This document shows positions 15,724 to 25,642 of a DNA stretch of 64,000 bases, piece by piece. Origin of the DNA: an uncultured Alphaproteobacteria bacterium (GTDB lineage Bacteria; Pseudomonadota; Alphaproteobacteria; RF32; CAG-239). A program made the translations under genes and the position numbers. The notes under the pieces are model-generated. The model saw nothing but the letters and a program-made list of their open reading frames with translations, searched no databases and was not told the DNA's origin. How positions within the stretch are numbered: position 1 is the stretch's first letter; every line of letters begins with the position of its first letter. The stretch spans positions 1 to 64,000 of the forward strand of contig CALXZH010000031.1 of assembly GCA_944393175.1 (NCBI GenBank), in the 5' to 3' direction.

Positions 15724-16704
15724 ATGGAAAAAATTATTCCGAATAAATTGGTGAAAGGCGATGAAATCAGGGTGATTGCACCAGCCAGAGGAATTAAAAT
15801 TATTGGCAAGGATTCTCGCCAGATTGCACAAGAGCGTTTGGAATCTTGGGGGCTGAAGGTAAGTTTCGGACGGCATACAACCGATGATAATTGGGATATG
15901 CTCGGTTCTTCGTCTATTCAAGACAGAGTTGAGGATATTCATGAGGCTTTCCAAGATAACAACGTTAAGGCGATTTTTACCATAATCGGTGGGGCAAATT
16001 CTAATCAGTTGTTGCCTTATTTGGATTATGATTTGATAAAGAAGAATCCTAAAGTTTTTTGCGGCTTTTCCGATATTACCGCTTTGTTAAATGCCATTTA
16101 TGCCAAAACCGGTTTGGTGACTTTTTCGGGACCGCATTTTAGCTCACTCGGTATGCTGAAAGGTGCTGACTATACTTTAGAAAACTTAAAAATTATGCTG
16201 ATGGGTGATAGAGTTAATAATGTTAAGCCTTCGAAAGAGTGGAGTGATGATTTGTGGTTTATTAATCAACAAGACCGCAATTTTATTTCAAACGAAGGCT
16301 ATTGGACAATTCATCAAGGAGAAGCGCAAGGTACACTTATCGGCGGAAACTTGGGAACATTTAATCTTTTGCTGGGTACGGCTTATCGTCCGGCGTTTGA
16401 GAAAGACACAATCTTGTTTATTGAAGATACCGAAGGAGCTGATATTTTAGATTTTGAGCGCAATTTCCAAGCTCTGATTTATCAACCGGATTTTCAAAAT
16501 GTGAAAGGTGTTCTTATCGGGCGGTTCCAGAAAGGTTCAAAAGTTTCACGCGAGCAGTTGGAATATATCATCTCGACCAAGCAAGCTCTGCGTAATCTTC
16601 CGATTATTGCCAATGTCGATTTTGGGCATTCGACTCCGTTGCTGACTTTGCCGGTGGGTGGAACAGCTCATATTAAAAATGGTGAAATTCAGTTGAAATT
16701 GTAA
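15724..16704 (+). CDS. S66-family LD-carboxypeptidase / MccF-like serine peptidase
   Basis: A 326-residue cytoplasmic peptidase. AAGGAG at 15711-15716 fixes the ATG at 15724; the frame extends further upstream without a ribosome binding site. The N-terminal VIAPARG and the nucleophile segment FCGFSDITALLNAI (Ser in GFSD) match the S66 family, with the C-terminal Glu and His regions (FIEDTEGADILDFERNF, NVDFGHSTPLLTLPVGG). Members recycle murein tetrapeptides (LdcA) or inactivate microcin C-like nucleotide peptides (MccF). The sequence alone does not decide which, though a single-gene context fits either. A terminator follows. Confidence 0.9.
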   Translation: MEKIIPNKLVKGDEIRVIAPARGIKIIGKDSRQIAQERLESWGLKVSFGRHTTDDNWDMLGSSSIQDRVEDIHEAFQDNNVKAIFTIIGGANSNQLLPYLDYDLIKKNPKVFCGFSDITALLNAIYAKTGLVTFSGPHFSSLGMLKGADYTLENLKIMLMGDRVNNVKPSKEWSDDLWFINQQDRNFISNEGYWTIHQGEAQGTLIGGNLGTFNLLLGTAYRPAFEKDTILFIEDTEGADILDFERNFQALIYQPDFQNVKGVLIGRFQKGSKVSREQLEYIISTKQALRNLPIIANVDFGHSTPLLTLPVGGTAHIKNGEIQLKL

Positions 16705-16710
16705 TACGAC

Positions 16711-16753
16711 AAATCCCCTGACAAGGTTTGTGATTTTGTCAGGGGATTTTTTT
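16711..16753 (+). terminator. intrinsic terminator of the LD-carboxypeptidase gene
   Basis: AATCCCCTGACAA pairs with TTGTCAGGGGATT and is followed by a run of seven T. Confidence 0.9.
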
Positions 16754-16762
16754 ATACTTTTT

Positions 16763-16951
16763 TTAGGCCTTTTCTTCTTTGTGCCATGGGCGGATTTTCC
16801 AAGCGCCGATGCCATAGAGAACTGCGGCTAAAAAAGAAATAATGATAAAAGCCCATTTCCAGATTTGGAAATCGCTTTCAATCAGGGCAATGCCGGCAAC
16901 AATAAAGCCAATTGCCAGACAGCAACTTAATAGAAAAACTGTTGTTTTCAT
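16763..16951 (-). CDS. small two-helix membrane protein, 62 aa
   Basis: The first 25 residues and residues about 32-50 are hydrophobic helices, followed by a charged tail (WHKEEKA). No family is recognised. No clear ribosome binding site precedes the ATG, so the gene is accepted on composition and placement between two terminators. It may be an inner-membrane accessory protein. Confidence 0.5.
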   Translation of the reverse strand: MKTTVFLLSCCLAIGFIVAGIALIESDFQIWKWAFIIISFLAAVLYGIGAWKIRPWHKEEKA

Positions 16952-17037
16952 AAGTGTGTTTTTTTAGGGTTAATAATATAGATAATTTTTAGACTTCTTT
17001 AGACAGAAAAACACAAATTTAAGAAAAATGCAAGTGC

Positions 17038-17370
17038 TTAATTATAATTTTGGTAAATGTTCAAAAATTGGTGTTTGTCTGCCTCCGTCTGACTATATAT
17101 AAATTTATCATCGCTGTCGCGTTGCAATAAATCATCATATAAGGCTTGATTGTCAGGAGCTGTTCCGTGTTGCGAGATATAGTCCAAATCTTCTAAATAG
17201 TCGTCATAGGCTTGTTGAAAGAGGGGCTTGTGTAATTTTTCATAAGCTTGTTGCAAAATTTCGGCATCTACTTGACCGGCACTGAGATATTGTTCTTCAA
17301 TATCCTTGGTTTGACCATATACCGGAAAACTTGTCAAAATTAATAGTAAAAATACGATGTATCTTGTCAT
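17038..17370 (-). CDS. small exported protein, 110 aa
   Basis: MTRYIVFLLLILTSFPVYGQ is a standard Sec signal peptide with cleavage near residue 19. The mature part (about 90 residues) is acidic, helical and rich in Gln, Asp and Tyr (LQQAYEKLHKPLFQQAYDDY). AAAGGG lies before the ATG. Probably periplasmic. No known domain; it lies back-to-back with another exported protein gene (17453). Confidence 0.6.
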   Translation of the reverse strand: MTRYIVFLLLILTSFPVYGQTKDIEEQYLSAGQVDAEILQQAYEKLHKPLFQQAYDDYLEDLDYISQHGTAPDNQALYDDLLQRDSDDKFIYSQTEADKHQFLNIYQNYN

Positions 17371-17452
17371 TTATGCCCTTTCTTTTTTGCTATCATAGTA
17401 AATGTTTTTTAAGAAATGGATAATAAATTTTAAATACTGTTTAGAGGTAAGT

Positions 17453-18202
17453 ATGAGAAAATTTTGTTTTAGTGTTTCTTTGTTGTGTCTGTTACAGGCT
17501 ACATCTGCTTATGCTTGGAGTTATGGTGAGTTCATTTCTTGTGACGCAATCAATCCTATGCCTAAAATTACTTTTACGACTTCTTATGGTAAATTAGTAC
17601 ACGATTTGTCTCAGCCTCTATCCGTGATTAATTCTCAACATTTGGCTCAAGCTGAACCAGGTTGGTTGACGGTTGGTTATGCAACAAGGAGTTTGCAGTA
17701 CTCAATTTGGGTTAAAAATGCAACCGTTAAAAAAATTGATGATAATACTACCTGTGTGATGGCTAATGATATTGAAGTGTTTTTAGGTTACCAACAACCG
17801 ATGATTTATGTGGCTAAAGAAGCTCAGGAAGATTTGTGTAAATTCTCAGTCGTTATTCGACATGAACAAGTACACCAACGAATTAATAAATTGGCTTTGG
17901 ATTATTTTTTGCCTTTGGCTGATGAGGCTATTCGTAAAGCGATTGCCGATGTGAGAGCGGTGAAAGTATCATCTCCTCAAGAGGGGCAGGAGGCTATGAT
18001 TGTATTGTCTAAATATTATCGGGCGAGGTTAATGCCTATTTTGGAAGAAATGGTTAAAGCCGTTGATGCTGAACACGCAAAACTTGATTCTTTGACAAGT
18101 TATAAAATGCAATGGAATATGTGTGATAAGTTTAGGGAACGTCAACGCCGAGAAGAATTATTAAAAGAGTTGGAAGATAAAATTAAAAATTCAGATTATT
18201 AA
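17453..18202 (+). CDS. exported protein with HExxH zinc-protease-like motif
   Basis: A 249-residue secreted protein. The ATG at 17453 follows AGAGG and begins a clear signal peptide (MRKFCFSVSLLCLLQATSAY, cleavage after AYA). Near residue 140 it has VVIRHEQVHQRINKLALDY, an HExxH motif in a helix as in gluzincin-type metallopeptidases, with more acidic residues downstream that could act as the third ligand. This resembles periplasmic proteins of the DUF922 kind, but I could not confirm the family. C-terminal residues are a charged helix. Expected location is the periplasm. A terminator follows. Confidence 0.65.
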   Translation: MRKFCFSVSLLCLLQATSAYAWSYGEFISCDAINPMPKITFTTSYGKLVHDLSQPLSVINSQHLAQAEPGWLTVGYATRSLQYSIWVKNATVKKIDDNTTCVMANDIEVFLGYQQPMIYVAKEAQEDLCKFSVVIRHEQVHQRINKLALDYFLPLADEAIRKAIADVRAVKVSSPQEGQEAMIVLSKYYRARLMPILEEMVKAVDAEHAKLDSLTSYKMQWNMCDKFRERQRREELLKELEDKIKNSDY

Positions 18203-18221
18203 TTTTATTTTCTAAATTAAA

Positions 18222-18247
18222 AAGCCCTTCCGAAGAAGGGCTTTTGT
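18222..18247. terminator. bidirectional intrinsic terminator
   Basis: AAGCCCTTC pairs with GAAGGGCTT around CGAA-type loop bases, flanked by A- and T-runs. It serves the exported protein gene and the convergent RND gene. Confidence 0.85.
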
Positions 18248-18253
18248 TTGGTT

Positions 18254-21200
18254 TTAGGCTTTTTCTTGTGTTTTGTCTTTACCTTTACTCCATTCATACG
18301 TCTTTTCACGCATGGTTTGGAACAAAATGTAGAGCAAAGGAATAACAATCAAGCCGGCGGCCGTTCCTACCAGCATTCCGTAAAATACCGGAACACCGAT
18401 GGCAATACGGCTGGCCGCACCAGCACCCGTTGCAACAATCATCGGCCATACACCTAAAATGAAGGTGAAGGCTGTCATGAGTACGGCACGGAAACGCTCT
18501 TTGGTACCAACAATTGCAGATTTAACAATCGAAGCGCCTCTTTCGTGTTCTTCTTTTGAAAATTCAACAATCAAAATCGCGTTCTTACTGGCAAGTCCAA
18601 CCAGCAAAATCAAACCTAATTGAGCATAAATACTCAATGGTAGACTGGTGACAAATAAGCCGGCCATTGCTCCCAGCATTGCTACCGTGACAGAGGTTAA
18701 TACCGGTAACGGGGTTGACCAACTTTCATATTGGGCAACCAAGAACAAATAACCAAAAGTGATGGCCAAAGCGATAATATAGCCGATTTGTCCTTGAGTT
18801 TGCTTTTCTTGATAGCTCATGCCTGACCACTCATAGCTGAAGCCTTTAGGCAGTTGCAAGTTTTCAACCGCGGTCATGGCTTGTCCGGTACTTACAGCTG
18901 GAGATTGGATGGCGTTGATTGAGGCTGCCGGATATTGGTTGTAGCGTTCAACCGTACGAGGTCCTAAAATCTTCTTGATGCTTAAGACGCTGCCCAGCGG
19001 TACCATCTTGCCTTCTTTGTTCTCAACATATAAGTCATTAATTGAGTTAATGTCTTTACGATATGTCCAATCAGATTGGATATATACCTTATTTACTTGA
19101 GTACCAAAGTTAACGTCGTTAATGTAACTTGATCCCAAATAGTTTTGCAAAAGTGTATATATATTGCCAATCGGTACGCCCATACTTTCGGCCTTTTGCT
19201 TATCAATCGTAATAAACAATTGCGGAGTTTTGGCCGTATAAGTCGTAAATGCATATTGCATTTCAGGCATCGAATTCATCTTTTGCAAAACCCCTTGTAA
19301 GGTTGCATCCAACAGTGAAGAATCGGTGCTGTTGAGTGATTGTAGACGATAGTCCATACCGCCGCTTGCGCCTAAGCCTTGAATTGCAGGAGGTTCAAAA
19401 AAGTTAATCTCTGCGTTCGGAATTCCAGAAACTTTGGCTTTGATGCGGTTCATAATTGCAGAAGAGTGAAGGTTAGGATCTGTTCTCTTATCCCACGGTT
19501 CCAATACAATTACGGAGAAAGCAACGTTTTCACCGCCGCCACCCAAGATGGAACGACCGACAATCGTCATAACATTGGCGACGCCTTCTTCATTTTTCAA
19601 GTCCGGATAGATTTGACTAACCAATTTACGCGTACGTTCCATTGATGCACCTTCAGGCAATTGGATGTTGGTGAAGATAACGCCTTGGTCTTCACTCGGA
19701 ATAAATGAAGTTTGGCTTATTTTGAGGAAGAAGACGTTGGCTAAAATCAGCATGCCTAAGAGGAGGGCTACAACACTGACTTTTCGTCCGATGATTCCTA
19801 CTATTGAGGCATAGCGATCGCGGGATTTGTTCAAAAATTGGTTAAACCAGAACAAAGGACCACTGGTGTAGGGTTTGAGCGGACGAAGCAGCGTTGCGCA
19901 CAATGCCGGTGATAAGGTTAAGGCATTGACCGAGGAGAAAAATACCGCGGTGGAAATTGCAACGGCAAATTGTTGATAAATTCGTCCGGTGATGCCGCCT
20001 AAGAAACCAACCGGTACGAAAATAGCCAACAATACCAAAGTAGTTGCAATAACCGCACTTGATACTTGCTCCATGGCTTTGATGGTGGCTTCTTTCGGGG
20101 TTAGGTGTTCGTTTTCCATAAGGTAGAGAACACGCTCAACCACTACAATCGCATCATCTACCACCAAACCGATGGCCAAGACCAAGCCAAACAAGGTTAA
20201 CATGTTGATGCTGTAGCCCAGGGCCAACATAACGGCAAAAGTTGCAAACAATGAAACCGGAATGGTGAGTGAGGGGACGAGCGTTGCTCTCCAGTCTTGT
20301 AAAAACAGGTAGCAGACGGCAATAACCAAGATAAAGGTTAAAATAAGTGTGAAGACTACTTCATCAATAGATGCGCTAATGTATTTGGTGGCATCGTAGG
20401 TGATGTCAACCTTAAAATCATCAGGAAAATATTGTGACAGTCTTTGCAGCTCAGCCTTGATGCCTTTCATGGTATCCAATGCATTTGCACCAGAAAGCAA
20501 GTTAATGGCTACAGCAACTGACGGACTGCCGTCAATGGTGGATTCTACACCATAGTCTTCAACACCGACTTCGACTCTTGCAACATCTTTTAAGTAGACA
20601 ATGCCGCCTTCTTCGGCCGTACGGACAATAATGTTTTGGAAGTCTTCAACCTCATTAATACGTCCTTGGGTTTGCAGCGTATAAGTCATTTGTTGGGTGC
20701 CGTCTCCGGGCATTGAACCAACCGAACCAAGTGAGGGTTGATAGTTTTGTCCTTCAATGGCTGAAATTACCGAACTTGCCGGCAATTTCAGAGCGGTTAA
20801 TTTGTTGGTGTCCAACCAAACACGCATGCTCAAAGGCGAGGCGTGAACTTGGACTTCACCCACACCATATACACGGCTTAAGTTGTCTTTGATGTTGTTT
20901 TGAACATAGTCACTCAAAAACATTCTATCATGGGTTTTGTTGGGCGAATAAACCGTTAAGAAGCCTAAGGTATCCGAAGAACGACGCTTTACCGTCAGAC
21001 CTTGTCTTTGTACTTCTTCCGGCAATTTTGAGAGGGCTTGTTGAATACGGTTTTGGACTTTTACTTGTGCCATATCCGGATCCGTCCCTACCGCAAAGGT
21101 TACGCTTAAAGAATAAGAACCAGAGTTTTCGGAAGAAGAATCCATGTATAACATGTTTTCAACACCGTTAATCTCTTGTTCCAGCGGGATACCAATGGTC

Positions 21201-21379
21201 TTGGAGATAACTTCTGCACTCGCTCCCGGGTAGGTGGCACTAACTACTACCATAGGCGGTGTAATTTCCGGATATAAGGCAATCGGTAATGAAAATACCG
21301 AAATAAGACCTGCCAGAGTTAATACGATGGAAATCACCATCGCAAAACGAGGCCTTTCAATGAATATTCTTGAAAACAT
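18254..21379 (-). CDS. RND multidrug efflux pump, inner-membrane permease (AcrB/MexB type)
   Basis: A 1,041-residue proton-driven exporter of the HAE1 family, of normal length. The N-terminus [20 protein letters not shown] holds the first helix. TM4 contains [17 protein letters not shown] with the proton-relay Asp pair. Two large periplasmic loops and a second set of helices follow, ending in [20 protein letters not shown]. Together with the adaptor gene directly upstream and a TolC-type outer-membrane channel (not in this window) it would span both membranes. It ends the operon tetR-adaptor-permease. Confidence 0.95.
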   Translation of the reverse strand: MFSRIFIERPRFAMVISIVLTLAGLISVFSLPIALYPEITPPMVVVSATYPGASAEVISKTIGIPLEQEINGVENMLYMDSSSENSGSYSLSVTFAVGTDPDMAQVKVQNRIQQALSKLPEEVQRQGLTVKRRSSDTLGFLTVYSPNKTHDRMFLSDYVQNNIKDNLSRVYGVGEVQVHASPLSMRVWLDTNKLTALKLPASSVISAIEGQNYQPSLGSVGSMPGDGTQQMTYTLQTQGRINEVEDFQNIIVRTAEEGGIVYLKDVARVEVGVEDYGVESTIDGSPSVAVAINLLSGANALDTMKGIKAELQRLSQYFPDDFKVDITYDATKYISASIDEVVFTLILTFILVIAVCYLFLQDWRATLVPSLTIPVSLFATFAVMLALGYSINMLTLFGLVLAIGLVVDDAIVVVERVLYLMENEHLTPKEATIKAMEQVSSAVIATTLVLLAIFVPVGFLGGITGRIYQQFAVAISTAVFFSSVNALTLSPALCATLLRPLKPYTSGPLFWFNQFLNKSRDRYASIVGIIGRKVSVVALLLGMLILANVFFLKISQTSFIPSEDQGVIFTNIQLPEGASMERTRKLVSQIYPDLKNEEGVANVMTIVGRSILGGGGENVAFSVIVLEPWDKRTDPNLHSSAIMNRIKAKVSGIPNAEINFFEPPAIQGLGASGGMDYRLQSLNSTDSSLLDATLQGVLQKMNSMPEMQYAFTTYTAKTPQLFITIDKQKAESMGVPIGNIYTLLQNYLGSSYINDVNFGTQVNKVYIQSDWTYRKDINSINDLYVENKEGKMVPLGSVLSIKKILGPRTVERYNQYPAASINAIQSPAVSTGQAMTAVENLQLPKGFSYEWSGMSYQEKQTQGQIGYIIALAITFGYLFLVAQYESWSTPLPVLTSVTVAMLGAMAGLFVTSLPLSIYAQLGLILLVGLASKNAILIVEFSKEEHERGASIVKSAIVGTKERFRAVLMTAFTFILGVWPMIVATGAGAASRIAIGVPVFYGMLVGTAAGLIVIPLLYILFQTMREKTYEWSKGKDKTQEKA

Positions 21380-21381
21380 CC

Positions 21382-22554
21382 TTAGTTACCTTCCGTGTTG
21401 GTGGTGAGCAATTCGGCTTTTACTTTTTGACCGTTTTGAACTTTTTGCAGCCCTTGAATAATGACCTTATCATCATCTTTCAGGCCCGATTTTACAACTT
21501 GCATATCACCGAAAACTTCGCCTAATTCAACACGGCGTTGTTCGGCAATGCTATCTTCCGTGACAACCATTACGTAGTTCCCGTGTTCATCTTGGGCAAC
21601 GGCTGCTTGCGGAATCAAAATGGCTTCGACGCCTTTGGTGTTGCCAATCAATACTTGGACATATGCTCCCGGAACCAGCAAACTTTGTTCGTTGCCATAT
21701 TCGTTATATACGGCAATCGTAGCGGTGGTGGTATCAATCTCATTATCGGTAAAACGAGATTTTAAGTGATTGACCAAACGTTTACCGTTAGGCAAAATCA
21801 GCTCACTGCTAATCGGAGAAGTTTCGCCTCTTTCGGCGGCTAAATTCTTTTCGCGGAAATCAATTAAATCTTTATCCGTAATTGAAAAAGCTACACGAAT
21901 CGGGTCGGTTTGAACAATACGTGCCAAAGTTTGGGTCGAAGAGTTTACGTAGTTACCTTCGGTGACTAAAGCTTTACCGATATAGCCGGTGAAAGGGGCT
22001 TTGATTTCGGTGTAGTCCATATCAATTTTGGCCAATTCCAAATTTGCTTCGGCTTGTTTGACTGCGGCTTTAGCTTGGAGGTAGTTGCTCTCAGATGTAT
22101 CAAGCGTGGCTTTGGAAGCATAGTTTTGGCTGCTTAAAGATTTTTGGCGTTTGTAATCTCTTTCGGTTTTTACCAGATTGGCTTGAGCACTGGCCAGTTC
22201 TGCTTCTCTCAATTCCAGATTAGCCAAATAGCGTTTTTGTTCAATAACAAAAAGAACATCGCCTTTTTGTACCAGACTGCCTTCTTGGAATAAAACTTTT
22301 TCTACATAGCCCGTAACCTGAGGGCGTAAATCTACGGAATTAATGGCCTCAACATGCCCAATGTAATTTTTTTTGGGGGAAATGTCTCTTTTTTCAACTC
22401 CTTGTATCAAGACATAAGTGTCTCCTCTGTTCATTCCCATCATCGGAATTTGCGGCGTCATTTTGCCTTTCAGATACCATCCGACGGCGACACATAGCAG
22501 AAGTATGACCGTCTTACGGATGATTGTGCGTTTGTTTATGGTGACAATCTGCAT
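21382..22554 (-). CDS. RND efflux periplasmic adaptor (AcrA/MexA type)
   Basis: A 390-residue membrane fusion protein linking the RND permease to the outer-membrane channel. One N-terminal hydrophobic segment ([14 protein letters not shown]) anchors or exports it; no lipobox was seen. Then come the split lipoyl half-motifs ([20 protein letters not shown] and [17 protein letters not shown]), an alpha-hairpin between them (residues about 110-185) and the beta-barrel. It starts right after the tetR stop and ends 2 nt before the permease ATG, showing tight operon structure. Confidence 0.93.
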   Translation of the reverse strand: MQIVTINKRTIIRKTVILLLCVAVGWYLKGKMTPQIPMMGMNRGDTYVLIQGVEKRDISPKKNYIGHVEAINSVDLRPQVTGYVEKVLFQEGSLVQKGDVLFVIEQKRYLANLELREAELASAQANLVKTERDYKRQKSLSSQNYASKATLDTSESNYLQAKAAVKQAEANLELAKIDMDYTEIKAPFTGYIGKALVTEGNYVNSSTQTLARIVQTDPIRVAFSITDKDLIDFREKNLAAERGETSPISSELILPNGKRLVNHLKSRFTDNEIDTTTATIAVYNEYGNEQSLLVPGAYVQVLIGNTKGVEAILIPQAAVAQDEHGNYVMVVTEDSIAEQRRVELGEVFGDMQVVKSGLKDDDKVIIQGLQKVQNGQKVKAELLTTNTEGN

Positions 22555-22555
22555 G

Positions 22556-23185
22556 TTAGTTATCCTCTTTTGTCTTTAGTGATTTGAATATTAATTGAAA
22601 ACTTTGTTCCGTTAACCGCGGAAAATCTCCGTGATAATTTTTACCTATGGCTTGGTGAAGTATTCCGTCCCACAAAGCGGCAATAATTTGAGCGGTCGTG
22701 GTGACATCCGTCTCCTTATTTATTTCTCCGCTTTCAATACTGTTGGTCAGAACTTTGGTAATCATTTCTTGATGAAAGTTCTTTATTTGATTAATGGGGC
22801 CTGATATGTTTAGCGTATTAAACAGACCTTCCGACCATTCCATTTGATACATGACAAAAAACAAAAATTTGCGAAATATGGAAACATCTTGAACCATTTG
22901 CGCTTCATATTTGAAATATTGTAATAAGTCATTTAAGGTTTTGACTTCGGAAATTTCCCTGTTTATAACGGCTTGATTGCGTTCAAAAGCTTCTATTATC
23001 AATGCTTTGATAATATCTGGTTTATTGCGAAAATGCCAATAAATCGCTCCTTTGGTGAGATTTATCTTTTTGGCTATCTCATCAAAGGTAGTGCGCGTAT
23101 AGCCTTTGTCACAAAACATATCTAAAGCAGCCACAAGTATTGTTTCCCTTGTTTGTTGGGCTTCTTCTTTTGTTCTTCTAGCCAT
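22556..23185 (-). CDS. TetR/AcrR-family repressor of the RND operon
   Basis: A 209-residue transcription factor. Residues about 10-55 form the helix-turn-helix domain (TRETILVAALDMFCDKGYTR, FDEIAKKINLTKGAIYWHFR), followed by an all-helical ligand-binding domain. It is the first gene of the operon with the pump, and an inverted repeat covers its own promoter. It most likely represses itself and the pump, with pump substrates as inducers, as AcrR does. Confidence 0.93.
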   Translation of the reverse strand: MARRTKEEAQQTRETILVAALDMFCDKGYTRTTFDEIAKKINLTKGAIYWHFRNKPDIIKALIIEAFERNQAVINREISEVKTLNDLLQYFKYEAQMVQDVSIFRKFLFFVMYQMEWSEGLFNTLNISGPINQIKNFHQEMITKVLTNSIESGEINKETDVTTTAQIIAALWDGILHQAIGKNYHGDFPRLTEQSFQLIFKSLKTKEDN

Positions 23186-23205
23186 TTGTTTTTGTTATCC
23201 TTTAA

Positions 23206-23253
23206 ATATATACATTCGTGGAGGTATATATATCAGTTTGGCTTATTGTACAA
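23206..23253 (-). promoter_or_regulatory. TetR operator and promoter of the RND operon
   Basis: ATATATAC (23206-23213) and GTATATAT (23224-23231) form an inverted repeat with a 10-nt spacer. On the minus strand TTGTAC (23253-23248) and TATATA (23230-23225), 17 nt apart, form the promoter, so its -10 box lies in one arm of the operator. Binding there would block the polymerase. Confidence 0.75.
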
Positions 23254-23284
23254 GCATTTTTTTAATAAATTATGAATTTGGTGA

Positions 23285-24886
23285 TTACTTGCGGCAATTG
23301 GCAAAAATATCTAATTTTTTATCATAAACACTTGTTTTTATGCCGCTTAATCCCAATAGAGAATGAAAGATATTGTCTTGTGAATGCGGCTTGCGGGCTT
23401 GCTTTTGCAGACAAGCTTTATCTATGCCGAAATCATGCGCAAAAGAATCGGATATCCACACCAAAAACGGAATGTCTATTTGCTCTTTGGGTGCGGTATC
23501 GTATGGTGCTGCATGCAAAAACATGCCGTTTTCGCCTAATGATTCACCGTGGTCGGATATGTATATCATTACCGTATTATATTTATCGGAGAGCTTTTGC
23601 AATTCTTCAATCGTTTGGGCTAAAAACATACTGGTATAGTATATGGAATTGTCATATACATTTATTAAAGATTCTTGAGAACAGGATGGAAAATCCTTTT
23701 GCTCGCAGATTGGTGTGTAGCGTTCGGCTGCTTTAGGGTAATGTTCCGAATAGGCCGGACCATGGCTGCCTCTTTGGTGTAAAACAATCATGGCATTTTT
23801 ACCAAATTCTTGCATGCGAGCATCAAAATTTTGCAGCATGACTTCATCAAGACAGAATTTTCCGGTTGTGCAAGGGTCTTCAAGTTCTACACGGTCACAT
23901 ACATTTTGACAGCCGGTGTTGTTTTCGCGCCACAAAACTTTGTAGCCGCCTTTTTCCATAACATCAAGCAGGTTTTCGGTGTAGACTTCGGAGCCGGTTT
24001 TGAAGTTTGTGCGGCTGTCTTTGGAAAACAGGCAAGGAACGGCTACTGCGGTTGAGGTTCCGCAAGCCGTCGTATCGCTATAGTAAATGATGTCTTTTAA
24101 ATAAGGCGTCAGTGGCTCATTTGTGGGACGGTGGTAACCGCGCAAAGAAAAATTGGCGGCACGGGCTGTTTCTCCAACAACAAATATAATCAAGTTTTTC
24201 TTATCGTTTTTCCAATATTTTTGAGTATGGGCGTCTTCTCCGATTTTGATTAATTCAGGTCTGGGTTTGGCTTTGATTTTGATAACCGAAATGATTGACC
24301 CGATGTAGCCGGATGGAGCCAGATAGTAACGCAAATTGCGGTTCGAATCTAAAAATTGACGGGTGGTGCTAAAATTACTCAGGATAATTAGTGATGCCAA
24401 GAATAAAGCCGAGACAACGGACATGATTTGTTGCTTTAGGGAGCTGGAATTTATGTGTGTTTTGGCAATTAACCAGGCAGGCAACAAGCCCATGCCGATG
24501 AAAATTAAAAAGAATCGCGGATTAAGCAAGTCTTTGACTTCGGCAGCATCCGTTCTCAGAACATTTAAAAACATTATCTTGTCCAGAGCGGCATTGTATA
24601 AAAACATAAAGTAAAAAGCCAGAGCGTTGCTGATGACAAGTGTGATGGCCAATGGTTTGCGTAAACGGCCGTGAAATAATATGCCACAGGCTGCAAATAA
24701 TATCAGCCACAGGCTTACAAACAGGCCGCTCATAAAAAGAATATCTGAGCGAAAGTCAGCCGCATGTTTAAAAAACACACCATTGTATAAAATAAGTGTC
24801 AGTAACCCATAGAGCAGATTGAATTTGATGTCACTTATTGTGAACAAAAAAGGCTTTTTGAAAAATTGAAAAAGTTTACCGGGCAT
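23285..24886 (-). CDS. eptA: EptA-type lipid A phosphoethanolamine transferase
   Basis: A 533-residue inner-membrane enzyme (from the ATG at 24886; an in-frame ATG at 24937 would overlap the upstream gene). Five membrane helices span residues about 15-180. The periplasmic sulfatase-fold domain has the nucleophile motif VVGETARAANFSL, then CGTSTAVAVPCLFS, the DHGESLGENGMFLHAAP metal site and several Cys for disulfides. It moves phosphoethanolamine from phosphatidylethanolamine to lipid A, lowering negative charge. MCR enzymes belong to this family and change polymyxin binding. All key residues are present. It lies 19 nt downstream of hdaA, an unusual pairing. Confidence 0.92.
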   Translation of the reverse strand: MPGKLFQFFKKPFLFTISDIKFNLLYGLLTLILYNGVFFKHAADFRSDILFMSGLFVSLWLILFAACGILFHGRLRKPLAITLVISNALAFYFMFLYNAALDKIMFLNVLRTDAAEVKDLLNPRFFLIFIGMGLLPAWLIAKTHINSSSLKQQIMSVVSALFLASLIILSNFSTTRQFLDSNRNLRYYLAPSGYIGSIISVIKIKAKPRPELIKIGEDAHTQKYWKNDKKNLIIFVVGETARAANFSLRGYHRPTNEPLTPYLKDIIYYSDTTACGTSTAVAVPCLFSKDSRTNFKTGSEVYTENLLDVMEKGGYKVLWRENNTGCQNVCDRVELEDPCTTGKFCLDEVMLQNFDARMQEFGKNAMIVLHQRGSHGPAYSEHYPKAAERYTPICEQKDFPSCSQESLINVYDNSIYYTSMFLAQTIEELQKLSDKYNTVMIYISDHGESLGENGMFLHAAPYDTAPKEQIDIPFLVWISDSFAHDFGIDKACLQKQARKPHSQDNIFHSLLGLSGIKTSVYDKKLDIFANCRK

Positions 24887-24905
24887 AGTCGTTACTCGTT
24901 GTCGA

Positions 24906-25634
24906 TTAGGAGAAAAGTTCTCCTTGGTGGTTGTCATTTAACACGTTGATTGCTTCTTTGACGATTGCAATGGAGACAGCGCGTTTCTTAGCCAATGAAA
25001 TACTGTCTATTTCGGCCACGAGCTTGCAGGCGTAGGCGAAAGAGCGTTGCGTGTTGTGCAACATATAATTAATGACTTCGGGGGCAACCGTAATTTGACG
25101 GTCGGTGAAGAGTTTTAAGAATAGAGCTGAAAGCATTTCATCATCAGGCTCATTAATGGCGGCAGAGGGTACAATATTCATTCTGGACTGCAAGTCAGGC
25201 AATTTGAAATGTATTCTTGCCGGCGCTTGTTGAGCCGTAAATAAAATATAGCCGCCTTCGTTACGGTAGTGATTATAGAGATGAAACAGGGCTTCGTTAT
25301 CTATGTTCTCATTTAGGTCTTCAACTATAAGGCATTGGCATTGATTAAAAAAATCCAAGGTTTCAAAGCATATATCTTTTGCTTTAATGGTTGGTATTTT
25401 GTAGGGCCAATGGGTCAGTGTGGAAACCGTGTGGGCAAAAATCGTGGCAAGATGGGTCTTACCGCATCCCTCAGGGCCATAGATGCAAATGGCAAAAAAC
25501 GGCCAGTCCGGCCAACTGTCTACCAGCTTGAAAGCTTCATAGTTACAAGCGGCAACCATAAAGTCTTCCTTTCCCATATAAGGTTCGGGTATAAATTCTA
25601 AAGGCAGTTGTCCCGAAAAATCCGCAGCGCTCAT
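24906..25634 (-). CDS. hdaA: HdaA/Hda-like DnaA-related AAA+ ATPase
   Basis: A 242-residue protein matching the ATPase core of DnaA without its DNA-binding domain IV. It begins with the clamp-binding-like GQLPLEF (QLxLxF). Walker A is GPEGCGKTHLA (about residue 52-60), Walker B is CLIVEDLNE, and sensor regions follow. Hda, with the beta clamp, triggers ATP hydrolysis by DnaA after initiation; in Alphaproteobacteria it is called HdaA. It is located between cckA and eptA. Confidence 0.85.
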   Translation of the reverse strand: MSAADFSGQLPLEFIPEPYMGKEDFMVAACNYEAFKLVDSWPDWPFFAICIYGPEGCGKTHLATIFAHTVSTLTHWPYKIPTIKAKDICFETLDFFNQCQCLIVEDLNENIDNEALFHLYNHYRNEGGYILFTAQQAPARIHFKLPDLQSRMNIVPSAAINEPDDEMLSALFLKLFTDRQITVAPEVINYMLHNTQRSFAYACKLVAEIDSISLAKKRAVSIAIVKEAINVLNDNHQGELFS

Positions 25635-25642
25635 CTTATCCT

